From Alphaproteobacteria bacterium PA4 (lineage in GTDB: Bacteria > Pseudomonadota > Alphaproteobacteria > Sphingomonadales > Sphingomonadaceae), in assembly GCA_002256005.1 (NCBI GenBank), contig NKIQ01000026.1, positions 1-39,491 on the forward strand: a stretch of DNA of 39,491 bases. Reading direction: 5' to 3'. Position 1 is the stretch's first letter. Every line of letters begins with the position of its first letter. The position numbers and the translations under genes were made by a program. The notes beneath the pieces are model-generated. The model had not been told where the DNA came from and searched no databases. It worked only from the letters and a program-made list of their open reading frames with translations. Positions 16,372-26,577 of the stretch are shown here, one piece after another.

Positions 16372-17841
16372 TCAGATCGTGCGCGGCCGCAGCTTCATCA
16401 CCAGCGGCAACAGCAGGATCGCCGCCAGGCTGAGCGCGCCCGACATCAGGAAAAAGCCGTCATAGCCGATCTGTTTCTGGATTGCCCCCGAGGCGCCGCC
16501 GATCAGCCGCGGCAGCAGAAAGGCAAAGCCCGACAGAAAGGCGAACTGGGCGCCGGGATGGCGCGGGCTGACCAGCATCGACAGATAGACGACGAACACC
16601 GCCCCGGCGAGGCCATGGCCGAACTGATCGACGCCGGCGGCGACATACAGCACCAGCGCCGAAGGCTCGGCGAACCACAGCCAGACGAACACCCAATTGC
16701 CGATGGCGGAGGCGGTGGCCCCGATGACCAGCGCCACTGCCAGCGGCAGCCGCGCCGCGCACAGCCCGCCGAGCGCGACGCCGGCCATGCTGCTGGCGAG
16801 CGCCACCAGCCCATCGGCCATGCTGATCTGTTCGAGGCTGTAGCCGGCGGCGTTCCACAAGGGGTGGGACAGGGTGAGCGTCAGCACATCGCCCATCCGG
16901 TAGATCGAGACAAAGGCGAGCAACGGCAGCACGCCATAGCCGAAGCGCCAGAACAGCTCGATATAGGGGGCGAGCATCCGCGGCATGGCCGCCGATGCAG
17001 CGGCGGGCAGCCGGTTGATGCGCGGCAAGGCGATGGCGAGCGCGACGAACGGCAGCAGCGCGATGCCGAGCACGATCGGCGTGATATTGGTCTGGGCCGA
17101 AAAGCCGGCGCCGCGCAGCCCCGACAACAGGCCAGCGCCGATGAGCGCGATGGCCAGCGCGCTTGCCGTGATGATGGCGAGGCTGACCAGCACGCCCTGC
17201 GCCAGCGCCGCGGCGCGGCCCCGCGTTCCCGCAAATTCCGGCCGCATCGCCGCCAGAATCGGAAACGGCAGAAAGGCCGCAGCGGCGATGACCAGATAGG
17301 CCCAGGTCCAGTCCGCCCGCGCCGCGACCAGCGCCGCACCGCTGCCCGCCGCCACCATCGCGCTGCGATAGCCCCAGAGATTGGCCGACACCAGCGGCGC
17401 CTGGTCCGCCTGCGTCGGCGCCAGCTCGATGCGCCAACCATCGGCCGCGACCTCCAGCGTCGTTGTCCAGAACGCCAGCAACAGCGCGAACAGCGCCGTC
17501 AACGGCAGGTTGCTGTCGTCGGCGGTGAACGCCATCGCCACCATTGCCAGAAAGATCCCGAGCTGGGACAGCATGATCCAGCCCTGCCGCCGCCCCCAGA
17601 AGCGCGCAAAGCCCGGCACGCGATAATGATCGAGCAGCGGCGCCCAGGCGAATTTGAAGGTCGGCAGCAAGGCGATCCAGGCGAAAAAGCCGATGACGAC
17701 GATATCGACATCATGGCGCGCCAGCCGCAGCAGCAGCACGGCGTTGAACATGTAGAAGGGCAAGCCGGCGGAAAAACCCAGCAGCAGATAGAGCCGCATC
17801 CGGTTTGCCGGCGCCGGCACGACCGGCAGCGCCGCCGTCAT
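16372..17841 (-). CDS. ampG: AmpG-like muropeptide permease (major facilitator family)
   Basis: A 489-aa inner-membrane protein with about 12 hydrophobic helices. AmpG imports GlcNAc-anhydroMurNAc peptides released by lytic transglycosylases. Family marks: LLLGFSAGLPFYMFNAVLLLR in the first helix, FKFAWAPLLDHYRVPGF after helix 2, RRQGWIMLSQLGIF, and VSPRHPGAQFAFLSGFAFLLPR near the C-terminus, matching the HPAYTATQYALLSS segment of AmpG. The ATG at 17839-17841 gives a normal AmpG N-terminus; a longer in-frame start at 17979 adds 46 unlikely residues. It is followed at 7 nt by the AmiE-like hydrolase gene, which could process the imported muropeptides. The exact substrate is inferred from family membership. 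Confidence 0.85.
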   Translation of the reverse strand: MTAALPVVPAPANRMRLYLLLGFSAGLPFYMFNAVLLLRLARHDVDIVVIGFFAWIALLPTFKFAWAPLLDHYRVPGFARFWGRRQGWIMLSQLGIFLAMVAMAFTADDSNLPLTALFALLLAFWTTTLEVAADGWRIELAPTQADQAPLVSANLWGYRSAMVAAGSGAALVAARADWTWAYLVIAAAAFLPFPILAAMRPEFAGTRGRAAALAQGVLVSLAIITASALAIALIGAGLLSGLRGAGFSAQTNITPIVLGIALLPFVALAIALPRINRLPAAASAAMPRMLAPYIELFWRFGYGVLPLLAFVSIYRMGDVLTLTLSHPLWNAAGYSLEQISMADGLVALASSMAGVALGGLCAARLPLAVALVIGATASAIGNWVFVWLWFAEPSALVLYVAAGVDQFGHGLAGAVFVVYLSMLVSPRHPGAQFAFLSGFAFLLPRLIGGASGAIQKQIGYDGFFLMSGALSLAAILLLPLVMKLRPRTI

Positions 17842-18124
17842 CGCGGACCCGGCAGCGGCCAGCGATTGCGCCGCCTGTTGCCATCCCGATCGAGCGTTTG
17901 CGTCTGTTCCATCACATCCTGCTGCCATCCGGCGGCGTCGCCAGACGCTGTTTGTGCGGCGCGAGCCCGCCGAACGCAACTCGGATCCGGATACGGGCTA
18001 TCGGGCTCCGGTTTCCAGGCGGCGGTCGTCTTGGTGCCAGGGGGATCAGCGCAAGCCTGGGGTGATCATCCTGTCGGGACCACAAGCTGCCCCGCTTGCG
18101 ACAGCAGGAACGACCGGATGTGAA
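17842..18124. other. Intergenic region without a recognisable gene
   Basis: It lies between the AmpG-like gene start and the tRNA-Val 3' end. Short open frames here have no recognisable motifs, and one runs into the tRNA. A bulged stem-loop (TGTCG...CAAGC/GCTTGCGACA, 18072-18103) lies 22 nt past the tRNA 3' end and could help end its transcript. The ampG promoter should be here, but no convincing boxes were seen. Confidence 0.5.
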
Positions 18125-18199
18125 TGGTGGGCGCGACAGGGTTTGAACCTGTGACCCCTGCCGTGTGAAGGCAGTGCTCTACCGCTGAGCTACGCGCCC
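18125..18199 (-). tRNA. tRNA-Val, anticodon CAC, with encoded CCA end
   Basis: The minus strand folds as a full cloverleaf of 75 nt. The acceptor stem is GGGCGCG/CGCGCCC and the D-arm is GCTC/GAGC. The anticodon stem CTGCC/GGCAG encloses the loop TTCACAC, giving anticodon CAC (Val, GTG codons). The T-arm is ACAGG/CCTGT with the TTCAAAC loop. Discriminator A and the CCA tail are encoded (18125-18128). Confidence 0.97.
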
Positions 18200-18298
18200 G
18201 CAGCCGTTTCGACGGCGGAGGCGCTGGTTAGGCGAGGCCGACGCGCAAGTAAAGCCCATCTTGCGGTCGGCCGGGCTTTGCGGCATCGCCGCCCGGCC

Positions 18299-18742
18299 AT
18301 GACGCTGCACTATCCCGATGACGCTGCCCTCGCCCGCATCGCTGCCGGCATTCGGGATCACAGCCTGCCCAAGCTGGAGTGGACGCATGCGGCGCATTTC
18401 GGTGCGGCGCTGTGGCTGTTGCGGCACCAGCCCGGCTTTGACGGTGAACGCGACATGCCGGGCATCATCCGCGCCTATAATCGCGCCTGCGGTACGGAAA
18501 ACACCGACAGCAGCGGTTATCATGAAACGATCACGCGGGCATCGCTACAGGCTGCGCGGCTGGCCCTGGCGGCGGCACCCGAGGCACCATTGCACGCGCT
18601 TCTCGATGAGCTGATGGCGGGGCCGCACGGCCGATCCGACTGGCTGTTGCGCCATTGGCGGCGGGAAACCCTGTTCAGCGTGGCTGCGCGGCGCGACTGG
18701 GTGCCGCCGGATCTGGAACCGTTGCCGGACAGGCCGCGATAG
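18299..18742 (+). CDS. Conserved hypothetical protein of unknown function
   Basis: A 147-aa, mostly alpha-helical soluble protein with no signal peptide or membrane segment. Visible landmarks are LPKLEWTHAAHFGAALWLLR (residues about 21-40), GIIRAYNRACGTENTDSSGYHET and a C-terminal LLRHWRRETLFSVAARRDWVPPDLEPLP. The conserved-looking His, Trp, Glu and Asn clusters (WTHAAH, GYHET) suggest a defined fold and perhaps a metal or substrate site, but I cannot assign a function. I have the impression of similar uncharacterised proteins in many proteobacteria. The ATG at 18299 is preferred over an in-frame start at 18278 because conservation seems to begin there. It is convergent with HU, with an 8-bp gap. 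Confidence 0.7.
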   Translation: MTLHYPDDAALARIAAGIRDHSLPKLEWTHAAHFGAALWLLRHQPGFDGERDMPGIIRAYNRACGTENTDSSGYHETITRASLQAARLALAAAPEAPLHALLDELMAGPHGRSDWLLRHWRRETLFSVAARRDWVPPDLEPLPDRPR

Positions 18743-18750
18743 CGTCGCGT

Positions 18751-19038
18751 TCAGGCGTCGCCACGGCCGTTGCAGGCTTCCTTCAGATTCCGGCCGACCC
18801 GGAATTTCGGCATGACGCTTTCGGCGAGATCCATCGGCTCGCCGGTGCGCGGGTTGCGGCCGGTCGAGGCCTTGCGGGTCCCGGCGACAAAATTGCCGAA
18901 GCCGACGAGGCGCACTTCCTCGCCGCGCGCCAGTGATTCGGTGATGATGTCGAGCATCGTATCGATGGTGTTGAGCGCCTCCAGGCGCGTCACGCCGGTT
19001 GCCTCCGCAACGCGTATGGCGAGATCCTGCTTGTTCAT
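18751..19038 (-). CDS. hup: DNA-binding protein HU
   Basis: A 95-aa nucleoid protein that bends and compacts DNA as a dimer. It begins MNKQDLAIRVAEATGVTRLEA with the usual helical dimerisation region (residues 1-45). The beta-arm carries the family signature VGFGNFVAGTRKASTGRNPRTGEPM. It has a slightly longer C-terminus (CNGRGDA) than the usual 90 aa. The ATG at 19036-19038 is chosen over an in-frame start 39 nt upstream because HU proteins start at MNK and AGGGGTGGA lies upstream. A strong terminator separates it from lon, so it should have its own promoter (see 19076-19103). A second family member, IHF alpha, is at 27825-28127. Confidence 0.95.
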   Translation of the reverse strand: MNKQDLAIRVAEATGVTRLEALNTIDTMLDIITESLARGEEVRLVGFGNFVAGTRKASTGRNPRTGEPMDLAESVMPKFRVGRNLKEACNGRGDA

Positions 19039-19075
19039 CGATTCGTCCACCCCTGCACGCACTGCCCAAGGAACC

Positions 19076-19103
19076 ATCTTGTCCCGGGGAGCGCGCCTGT
19101 CAA
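19076..19103 (-). promoter_or_regulatory. Candidate sigma-70-type promoter for hup
   Basis: On the minus strand, TTGACA (19103-19098) is followed after 16 nt by CAAGAT (19081-19076), a poor -10. It lies 38 nt upstream of the HU start and just beyond the lon terminator. The perfect -35 supports it and the weak -10 limits confidence. Confidence 0.35.
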
Positions 19104-19116
19104 AGTCCCCCTTGTC

Positions 19117-19153
19117 AAAAAAACGCCACGAACCGGTCAGTCCGTGGCGTTTT
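19117..19153 (-). terminator. Rho-independent terminator of lon
   Basis: AAAACGCCACG (19120-19130) and CGTGGCGTTTT (19143-19153) form a perfect 11-bp stem with a 12-nt loop. On the minus strand the stem leads into seven T residues (complement of 19117-19123). It starts 28 nt after the lon stop codon. Confidence 0.9.
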
Positions 19154-19181
19154 CGCGATTATGTCGCAGGTTTAAGGACGA

Positions 19182-21575
<2,394 letters not shown>

Positions 21576-21629
21576 CTTCATCACTCCCATCCCAGCCCCC
21601 ATCAGGCAGGCCGGACATTCACCACGGGC

Positions 21630-21659
21630 ATATGGGAAGCCATAACGTCGGCATCAATG
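21630..21659 (-). promoter_or_regulatory. Candidate RpoH (sigma-32) heat-shock promoter of lon
   Basis: On the minus strand, CATTGAT (21659-21653) is followed after 16 nt by CCCATAT (21636-21630). This resembles the sigma-32 pattern CTTGAA...CCCCATNT. It lies 55 nt upstream of the lon start. lon is a classical heat-shock gene, which supports the reading, but the -35 box is imperfect. Confidence 0.45.
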
Positions 21660-21780
21660 CATCTCTGCAGACTATGACGAGCGCCAGCCGCCCCGCCTAG
21701 GGGGAGATTGCACCAAAGCGGTGCACCAGCGTCGCAGGCGGCGACGTTGTGCCGACCCATTGATCTGGTAGACAAGGCGC

Positions 21781-22572
21781 ATGGCAATCACCGTCAGACA
21801 GGCAATGGCGACCCCCGGCCTGCGCGGCCTGGTGCGCGGCTATCAGCAGCGCAGCGGCACGCTGGCCGGCGCCGGCATCGTGCTGCCATTGCCGGCGCGG
21901 CCCAACAGCTTCATCGAATTCTATTTTGCCGAGCCCTATCGCGCCCGCAGCGGCAGCAGCGGCTTTGCGACGACGCCCGACATGATGGTGGTCGGCGCCA
22001 TGACCGGCCGCCACACGGATCTGCTGATGCAGGGCGATGTCGGCGCCTTCAACATCCAGTTCGAAGCGAGCGGGCTGGAACGGCTGCTCGGCACGCCGAT
22101 GATCGACGAGGCCGCGCCGGCCGGCGCCGTCGACACAGCGCTGCACGGCCTGCGCGACGCGGTGTTGTGCGCCGGCGATTTCGAAGGGCGGATCGCCGCC
22201 GCCGAACGCTGGCTGGCGGCGCAGCTGGACAGCGTCCGGCGTTATGACGGTGTCGACCATGCCGCCCGCCTGCTGCGCCGCGCGCGCGGCACGCTGGGGC
22301 TGGATGCGCTGGCGACGGCGTCGGGCCTCGGCCGGCGGCAGTTGCAGCGGCGGTTCATCGCCCAGGTCGGCCTGACCCCGAAACTCTATGCCCGCATCCT
22401 GCGCTTCGATGCGCTGCTCGCCGCCCGCGATGCCCGGCCGGCGCGCAGCTGGACCGACCTGGCCCATGCCCATGGCTATTTCGACCAGGCGCATCTGCAA
22501 CGCGATTTCCACAGTTTTGCGGGTTCCGCGCCGGGCGGCTTTGCAACGCCGCTGCCGATTGTCAGGGCATGA
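21781..22572 (+). CDS. AraC-family transcriptional regulator
   Basis: A 263-aa regulator. The N-terminal half (residues about 20-120) is a sensor-like domain with PNSFIEFYFAEPY and MTGRHTDLLMQGDVGAFNIQFEASGLERLLG, resembling the DUF6597-type domain of sphingomonad AraC proteins. The C-terminal half (about 158-255) has two helix-turn-helix units: LDALATASGLGRRQLQRRFIAQVGLTPKLYARILRF, then WTDLAHAHGYFDQAHLQRDFHSFAGSAPGGF, the typical AraC signature. It is divergent from lon and followed at 76 bp by the NTF2-fold gene, a possible target. Ligand and targets are unknown. Confidence 0.85.
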   Translation: MAITVRQAMATPGLRGLVRGYQQRSGTLAGAGIVLPLPARPNSFIEFYFAEPYRARSGSSGFATTPDMMVVGAMTGRHTDLLMQGDVGAFNIQFEASGLERLLGTPMIDEAAPAGAVDTALHGLRDAVLCAGDFEGRIAAAERWLAAQLDSVRRYDGVDHAARLLRRARGTLGLDALATASGLGRRQLQRRFIAQVGLTPKLYARILRFDALLAARDARPARSWTDLAHAHGYFDQAHLQRDFHSFAGSAPGGFATPLPIVRA

Positions 22573-22648
22573 CCGATTTTTCCTAGGCGGCGGACCGTTC
22601 GGGATGCTTTGACGGTCCCCGCAACGCCGACAAGGGGACCCGCCTGCC

Positions 22649-23086
22649 ATGACTGCCGACGCCGACATCGCCCAATGGCTCGCCGAGCATGCCGCCGCCT
22701 GGAATGCCAATGACGTGCCGGCGATGTTCGCGCGCGCCGCGCCCGACCTGCACTGGGTAAATGTCGTCGGTATGCACTGGCAGGGCCGCGACGCCACGGT
22801 GACGGCGCATGACATCTTCTTCCGGCTGATGTTCGACGATGTGCCGCTGACCCTGCTCGGCATCGAAAGCATTGTCGCCATCACCCCCGATGTGCGCATC
22901 TGCGTCGCCCGGTGGCGACTGGGCGAATATACGACGCCCGAAGGCCATGTCGTCAGCGACGAGACCAACCGCATGACGCTGGTGTTCAGCGGCGCCGAAG
23001 ACGGGTTGCAACTGCGCCACGTCGCCAATCTGCGCATCGCCGCCAATGCGGCGCCGCACGATCCGATGGCGCGGCGCACCGCCTGA
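22649..23086 (+). CDS. NTF2-fold protein of the SgcJ/EcaC type
   Basis: A 145-aa cytoplasmic protein with the cone-shaped NTF2-like fold pattern: an N-terminal helix with WLAEHAAAWNANDVPAMFARAAPDLHWVNVVG, then WQGRDA, a helix (TAHDIFFRLMF), and strands with the RMTLVFS and LRHVANLRI blocks. The SgcJ/EcaC group resembles SnoaL-like isomerases and hydrolases, but most members have no proven reaction. Catalytic residues cannot be assigned. A purine-rich ribosome-binding site (AAGGGG) precedes the ATG. It is between an AraC-type regulator and a surface-sorted protein on the same strand; a shared transcript with either is possible. Confidence 0.75.
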   Translation: MTADADIAQWLAEHAAAWNANDVPAMFARAAPDLHWVNVVGMHWQGRDATVTAHDIFFRLMFDDVPLTLLGIESIVAITPDVRICVARWRLGEYTTPEGHVVSDETNRMTLVFSGAEDGLQLRHVANLRIAANAAPHDPMARRTA

Positions 23087-23118
23087 AATCCTGAGCTTCC
23101 GACTGAAAGGACTGCAAC

Positions 23119-23781
23119 ATGTCATTGCTGAAACACGTCTGTATCGCATCGCTGCTCGCGCTGGCCGCGCCCCTCCACGCCGCCGATATCGACAACACGC
23201 TTGGCGGCCTCAACGGCGACATCAGCTATTTCGGCACGCCCGGCGTGGCGACCTTTGGCCAGACGTTCGTCGCCGGCGGCAATCGGCTGACCGGCTTTTC
23301 GCTGTTCCTGATGGATCGCGTCGATGGCTTTCCCGATGTGCCGCTGGCCTTCCGCGGCTATATCGGCAGCTGGGACGGCAGCAAGGTCAGCACGCTGCTC
23401 TATCGCAGCGGCGACCGCAGCCGCGCCGGCAACGGCCTGATGGAATTCGCCTTCAGCACCGGCGCCATCGCCGTAACAGCGGGCAGCACTTACGTCGCTT
23501 TTCTAAGCGTCGCCGAAATGCCGGCGCAGGCCGACAGCCGCTTCACCATGCCGACAGCGCGCGATGCCATCCCCGGCACCTTCGTCTATCAGGACAGCTT
23601 CCACGACGCGTCGAAACTGACCAGCGAAGCCTGGCGCACGCAGAATGAAGACGCCTGGCTGAAGGTGCAGTTCAGCAACGCCGCCGCCGTGCCGGAGCCG
23701 GCGAGCTGGGCGCTGCTGCTGACCGGCTTTGCCGCCACCGGCGCTGCCCTGCGGCGGCGGCGGCGGGCGGTTGCGGCTTAG
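23119..23781 (+). CDS. PEPxxWA-CTERM sorting-signal protein (exported)
   Basis: A 220-aa secreted protein. Residues 1-21 are a signal peptide (SLLALAAPLHAA). The middle is a beta-rich domain with a TFVAGGNRLTGFSLFLMDR segment, resembling a carbohydrate-binding-type sandwich, without catalytic motifs. The C-terminus has the tripartite sorting signal: VPEPASWALLLTGF, a hydrophobic helix, then the basic tail RRRRRA. Such signals are recognised by an exosortase, which is not in this window; they occur on secreted proteins in exopolysaccharide-producing bacteria. The TAG stop (23779-23781) is the terminal TAG of repeat A copy 2. AAAGGA precedes the start. Its specific role is unknown. Confidence 0.85.
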   Translation: MSLLKHVCIASLLALAAPLHAADIDNTLGGLNGDISYFGTPGVATFGQTFVAGGNRLTGFSLFLMDRVDGFPDVPLAFRGYIGSWDGSKVSTLLYRSGDRSRAGNGLMEFAFSTGAIAVTAGSTYVAFLSVAEMPAQADSRFTMPTARDAIPGTFVYQDSFHDASKLTSEAWRTQNEDAWLKVQFSNAAAVPEPASWALLLTGFAATGAALRRRRRAVAA

Positions 23782-23996
23782 GCTGTATCGACATTCAAGG
23801 TTGAAGCGGCCTCCGGCGGCTGGGGCCGCAGGCCCCAGACCCCATTTCGCTTTGATATTGCCTGAAAACCCGCCTGCGTCGCTGTGCGGCAGCCAGTTAA
23901 TGGGGTCTGGGGCCTGCGGCCCCAGCCGGCGGAGGCTCTACGTCCTTCGCAATCAGCGTTCAGCACGGCTGACAAGCCGACTGTCGATACGCCCTA
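23779..23996. repeat. Family A palindromic element, copy 2 (MITE-like)
   Basis: A 218-bp element in the same orientation as copy 1. The ends are TAGGCTGTATCGACA (23779-23793) and TGTCGATACGCCCTA (23982-23996). Internal arms 23809-23846 and 23899-23936 are 38 bp with one mismatch. The core CTTTGAT and the right-hand GCAATCAGCGTTCAGCAC are shared with copy 1. Both terminal TAGs serve as stop codons: the left one for the PEPxxWA protein gene, the right one for the minus-strand CoA-transferase gene. TAGGC occurs in direct orientation at 23779-23783 and 23995-23999, which could be a target-site duplication. No coding capacity. Confidence 0.88.
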
Positions 23997-25181
23997 GGCG
24001 ACGCCCTTCAGCGCGCCATCGGCCGCAAAGGCCGCGATTGCTGCTGCATCGAAACCCAGTTCCGCCAGCACCGCCGCGCCATGTTCGCCGAGGTGCGGCG
24101 CCGGGCCGGCGATGCCGGCGGGTGTGGCCGAGAACAGCGCGGCCGGGCGGGCGGCGCGGACGCGGCCGGCGTCACCCTGCGGCACGGTGACGATGCTGCC
24201 ATTGTGCTGCACCTGCGGATCGTCGCCGACATTGGCGCTGGTGTTGACGCGGCCACCGACGGCGCCTTCGCGGATGAAGCCGGCCATCAGTTCGTCCATG
24301 GTGCGCGCGGCGATGGCGGCGGCGACGCGCGGCGCCCATTCGGACTGGCGCTTCATGCGGCCGCGCACGCTGTGCAATTCGGTGTCGGCGGCGAGATCGG
24401 CGAGCTCCAGCGCCCGCATCAGCGCGACGAACTCGACATCCTGCATCATGCCGATCGCCACCTGGCCATCGGCGCAGGGCCACAGCCGCGACAGCGCGCC
24501 ATATTCGGGGAACGGCGGCGGTGGCGCGTCGAGGAAGCTGTGGTTGTACATGCCTTCCGGCCAGTTGAAGGCGATGGCGGCATCGACCATGGCGACGTCG
24601 ATGCGCTGCGCCTCGCCGGTGCGTTCGCGGTGGAACAGCGCCGCGGTGATCGCCTGCGCCATGGTCAGCGCCGTCACCTTGTCGGCGACCAATGTGCGCA
24701 CCAGCTGCGGCCGGCCTTCCTTGTCGATCTGCGTTGCGGCAATGCCGCTCACCGCCTGCACCACCGGATCATAGACGCGGATATTGCTGTAGGGGCCGTC
24801 GCTGCCGAAACCGGTGATGCTGGCATAGATGAGGCGCGGGTTGAGCGCGGCACAGCGTTCATAGTCAAAGCCCAGCCGTTCCATCGTGCCGGGGCGGAAA
24901 TTGTCGATCAGCACATCGGCCCAGCCGATCAGCCGTTCGAGGATGGTGCGGCCGCCGCGCGTCTTCAGATCGATGGACAGCCCGCGCTTGCCGCGATTGA
25001 CGGCGATGAACATGGCCGACACATCGCCCTTGGCCGGCCCCAAGGTGCGCACCGGGTCGCCATGCGGACTTTCGACCTTGATGACATCGGCGCCCTGATC
25101 GGCGAGCATGGTCGCCGCCATCGGCCCCGACACGATCTGCGACAGATCGACGATCTTCACGCCCGCCAAAGCTCCGGCCAT
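23994..25181 (-). CDS. CaiB/BaiF-family (class III) acyl-CoA transferase
   Basis: A 395-aa enzyme of the formyl-CoA transferase family that moves CoA between carboxylic acids. The N-terminal Rossmann segment reads LAGVKIVDLSQIVSGPMAATMLADQGADVIKVE. NRGKRGLSIDLK and DVLIDNFRPGTMERLG are family hallmarks. The catalytic Asp is probably Asp167 in LVADKVTAL, aligning with Asp169 of formyl-CoA transferase, and is followed by ALFHRERTGEAQRIDVAM. The fold (interlocked dimer) fits the full length. The substrate is unknown; neighbours give little guidance. The final TAG stop belongs to repeat A. It is divergent from the PLP-enzyme gene across 118 bp. Confidence 0.9.
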   Translation of the reverse strand: MAGALAGVKIVDLSQIVSGPMAATMLADQGADVIKVESPHGDPVRTLGPAKGDVSAMFIAVNRGKRGLSIDLKTRGGRTILERLIGWADVLIDNFRPGTMERLGFDYERCAALNPRLIYASITGFGSDGPYSNIRVYDPVVQAVSGIAATQIDKEGRPQLVRTLVADKVTALTMAQAITAALFHRERTGEAQRIDVAMVDAAIAFNWPEGMYNHSFLDAPPPPFPEYGALSRLWPCADGQVAIGMMQDVEFVALMRALELADLAADTELHSVRGRMKRQSEWAPRVAAAIAARTMDELMAGFIREGAVGGRVNTSANVGDDPQVQHNGSIVTVPQGDAGRVRAARPAALFSATPAGIAGPAPHLGEHGAAVLAELGFDAAAIAAFAADGALKGVA

Positions 25182-25299
25182 GCCTCGTTCCCTTCATATC
25201 CGGCCCCCAGCATAGGCAGGGCGGCCACAACGGCAATGCTTGACGCTGCCGATGCCACCGTGTCGTCTGGCCAAAGCGACAGGCAGGGGATTCGAAGGC

Positions 25300-26565
25300 A
25301 TGGCGATCACACGGCGCACGGCATTGATCGGCGCGGCGGCGCTGGCGGGCGTGCCGGCAGGCGCGGCGCCACCCCTGCCCCGCACGCTGGCGCCCGATGA
25401 CGATACCGGCTGGGCGGCGATCGGCGCGCAATATCCGGTGACGCGGCAGATCACCCAGCTGGAGAATGGCTATTGGGGCAGCATGGCGGCGCCGGTGGTG
25501 GCGGCGCACCGCGCCATCCTCGACAAGCTCAACCGCGACAACAGCTGGTATGCGCGCCGGGCGATGGTCAAGGACCAGGAGGTGGCCCTCGCCCGCGCCG
25601 CCGAGGTGATGGGCGTCAATCCCGAGGATATCGGCCTCACCCGCAACGCCGCCGAAGGGCTTTCCGCGCTGATCAGCCAGTTCCGCAACGTCGGGCCGGG
25701 CGACCGCATCCTCTATTCCGACACGGATTATGAGGCGATGCAGGGCGCCATGGTCTCGCTGGCCCGCGCCCGCGGCGCCGAAGCGGTGAAGCTGACGCTG
25801 CCGCGCGTGCTGAGCCACGACAATGCCATCGCCGCCTATCGCGACGCCATCGCCGCCACGCCGCGGCTGAAGCTCGTCCTCCTCACCCATATGAGCCATC
25901 GCCACGGGCTGGTGCTGCCGGTCGCCGACATCGTGCCGCTGGTGAAGGCCGCCGGCGCCGATGCCATCGTCGACATTGCGCAAAGCTTCTACCAGGTCGA
26001 TTTCCGCCTGCCCGACCTCGGCGCCGATTTCATCGGCATGAACTTCCACAAATGGGTCGGCGCGCCGCTGGGTGTCGCCGCCATCTGGATCCGCCCCGGC
26101 CGGCTGGACGCCATCGCCCCCTCCCCCGCCGAACCCGATGGCAGGACCGTGCAGTCGCGCGTGCACCAGGGCACCGTTGAATATTCGGCGCAACTGACGA
26201 TTCCGGCGGCATTGGACTTTCAAAAGCAGATCGGCGTCGCCGCCAAGCGCGCCCGGCTGCAATATCTGCGGAACCGCTGGGTGCAACCGCTGCGGGGCCT
26301 TGCCGGCCTCGAAATCCTGCTGCCCGACGATCCCCGCCTCTACGCCAGCTCGACCTCGTTCCGCATCGCCGGCAACACCAGCGTCGCCGACAATATCGCC
26401 ATCACCGACGCGCTGCTCGACCGCTTCGGCATCATGACCGTGCACCGCTCCGGTCTCGCCGACGGCGCCTGCATCCGGGTGACACCGTCGCTGTTCACGA
26501 CGCCAGCGGAGGTCGACCGGCTGGCGCCGGCGTTGCGGACGCTGGTTGCGGAGCGGGCAAAATAG
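25300..26565 (+). CDS. Aminotransferase class V-fold PLP enzyme with Tat-type signal
   Basis: A 421-aa PLP-dependent enzyme of the isopenicillin N epimerase/cysteine desulfurase-like fold. The N-terminus MAITRRTALIGAAALAGVPAGAA is a twin-arginine signal, so the folded holoenzyme is probably exported. The PLP Lys is Lys251 in MNFHKWVGAPLG; Asp225 in VDIAQSF should bind the pyridine nitrogen. Other class V marks are LENGYWGS near the N-terminus and LTHMSHRHGLVLPV. The ATG at 25300 is preferred over 25240 because the signal peptide begins there and AAGG lies just upstream. The reaction (epimerase, lyase or transaminase) is unknown. It ends in family B repeat DNA. Confidence 0.85.
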   Translation: MAITRRTALIGAAALAGVPAGAAPPLPRTLAPDDDTGWAAIGAQYPVTRQITQLENGYWGSMAAPVVAAHRAILDKLNRDNSWYARRAMVKDQEVALARAAEVMGVNPEDIGLTRNAAEGLSALISQFRNVGPGDRILYSDTDYEAMQGAMVSLARARGAEAVKLTLPRVLSHDNAIAAYRDAIAATPRLKLVLLTHMSHRHGLVLPVADIVPLVKAAGADAIVDIAQSFYQVDFRLPDLGADFIGMNFHKWVGAPLGVAAIWIRPGRLDAIAPSPAEPDGRTVQSRVHQGTVEYSAQLTIPAALDFQKQIGVAAKRARLQYLRNRWVQPLRGLAGLEILLPDDPRLYASSTSFRIAGNTSVADNIAITDALLDRFGIMTVHRSGLADGACIRVTPSLFTTPAEVDRLAPALRTLVAERAK

Positions 26566-26577
26566 GGGGTTCCCCCC

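Noticed and set aside
16267-18123. A 618-aa plus-strand frame opposite the AmpG-like gene
   Set aside because: Its Arg/Gln/Asp-rich sequence is typical of an antisense shadow. The minus strand here encodes a clear 12-helix permease.
17954-18154. A 66-aa plus-strand frame ending inside the tRNA-Val gene
   Set aside because: It terminates within the tRNA, has no ribosome-binding site, and its C-terminal residues are a translation of tRNA sequence.
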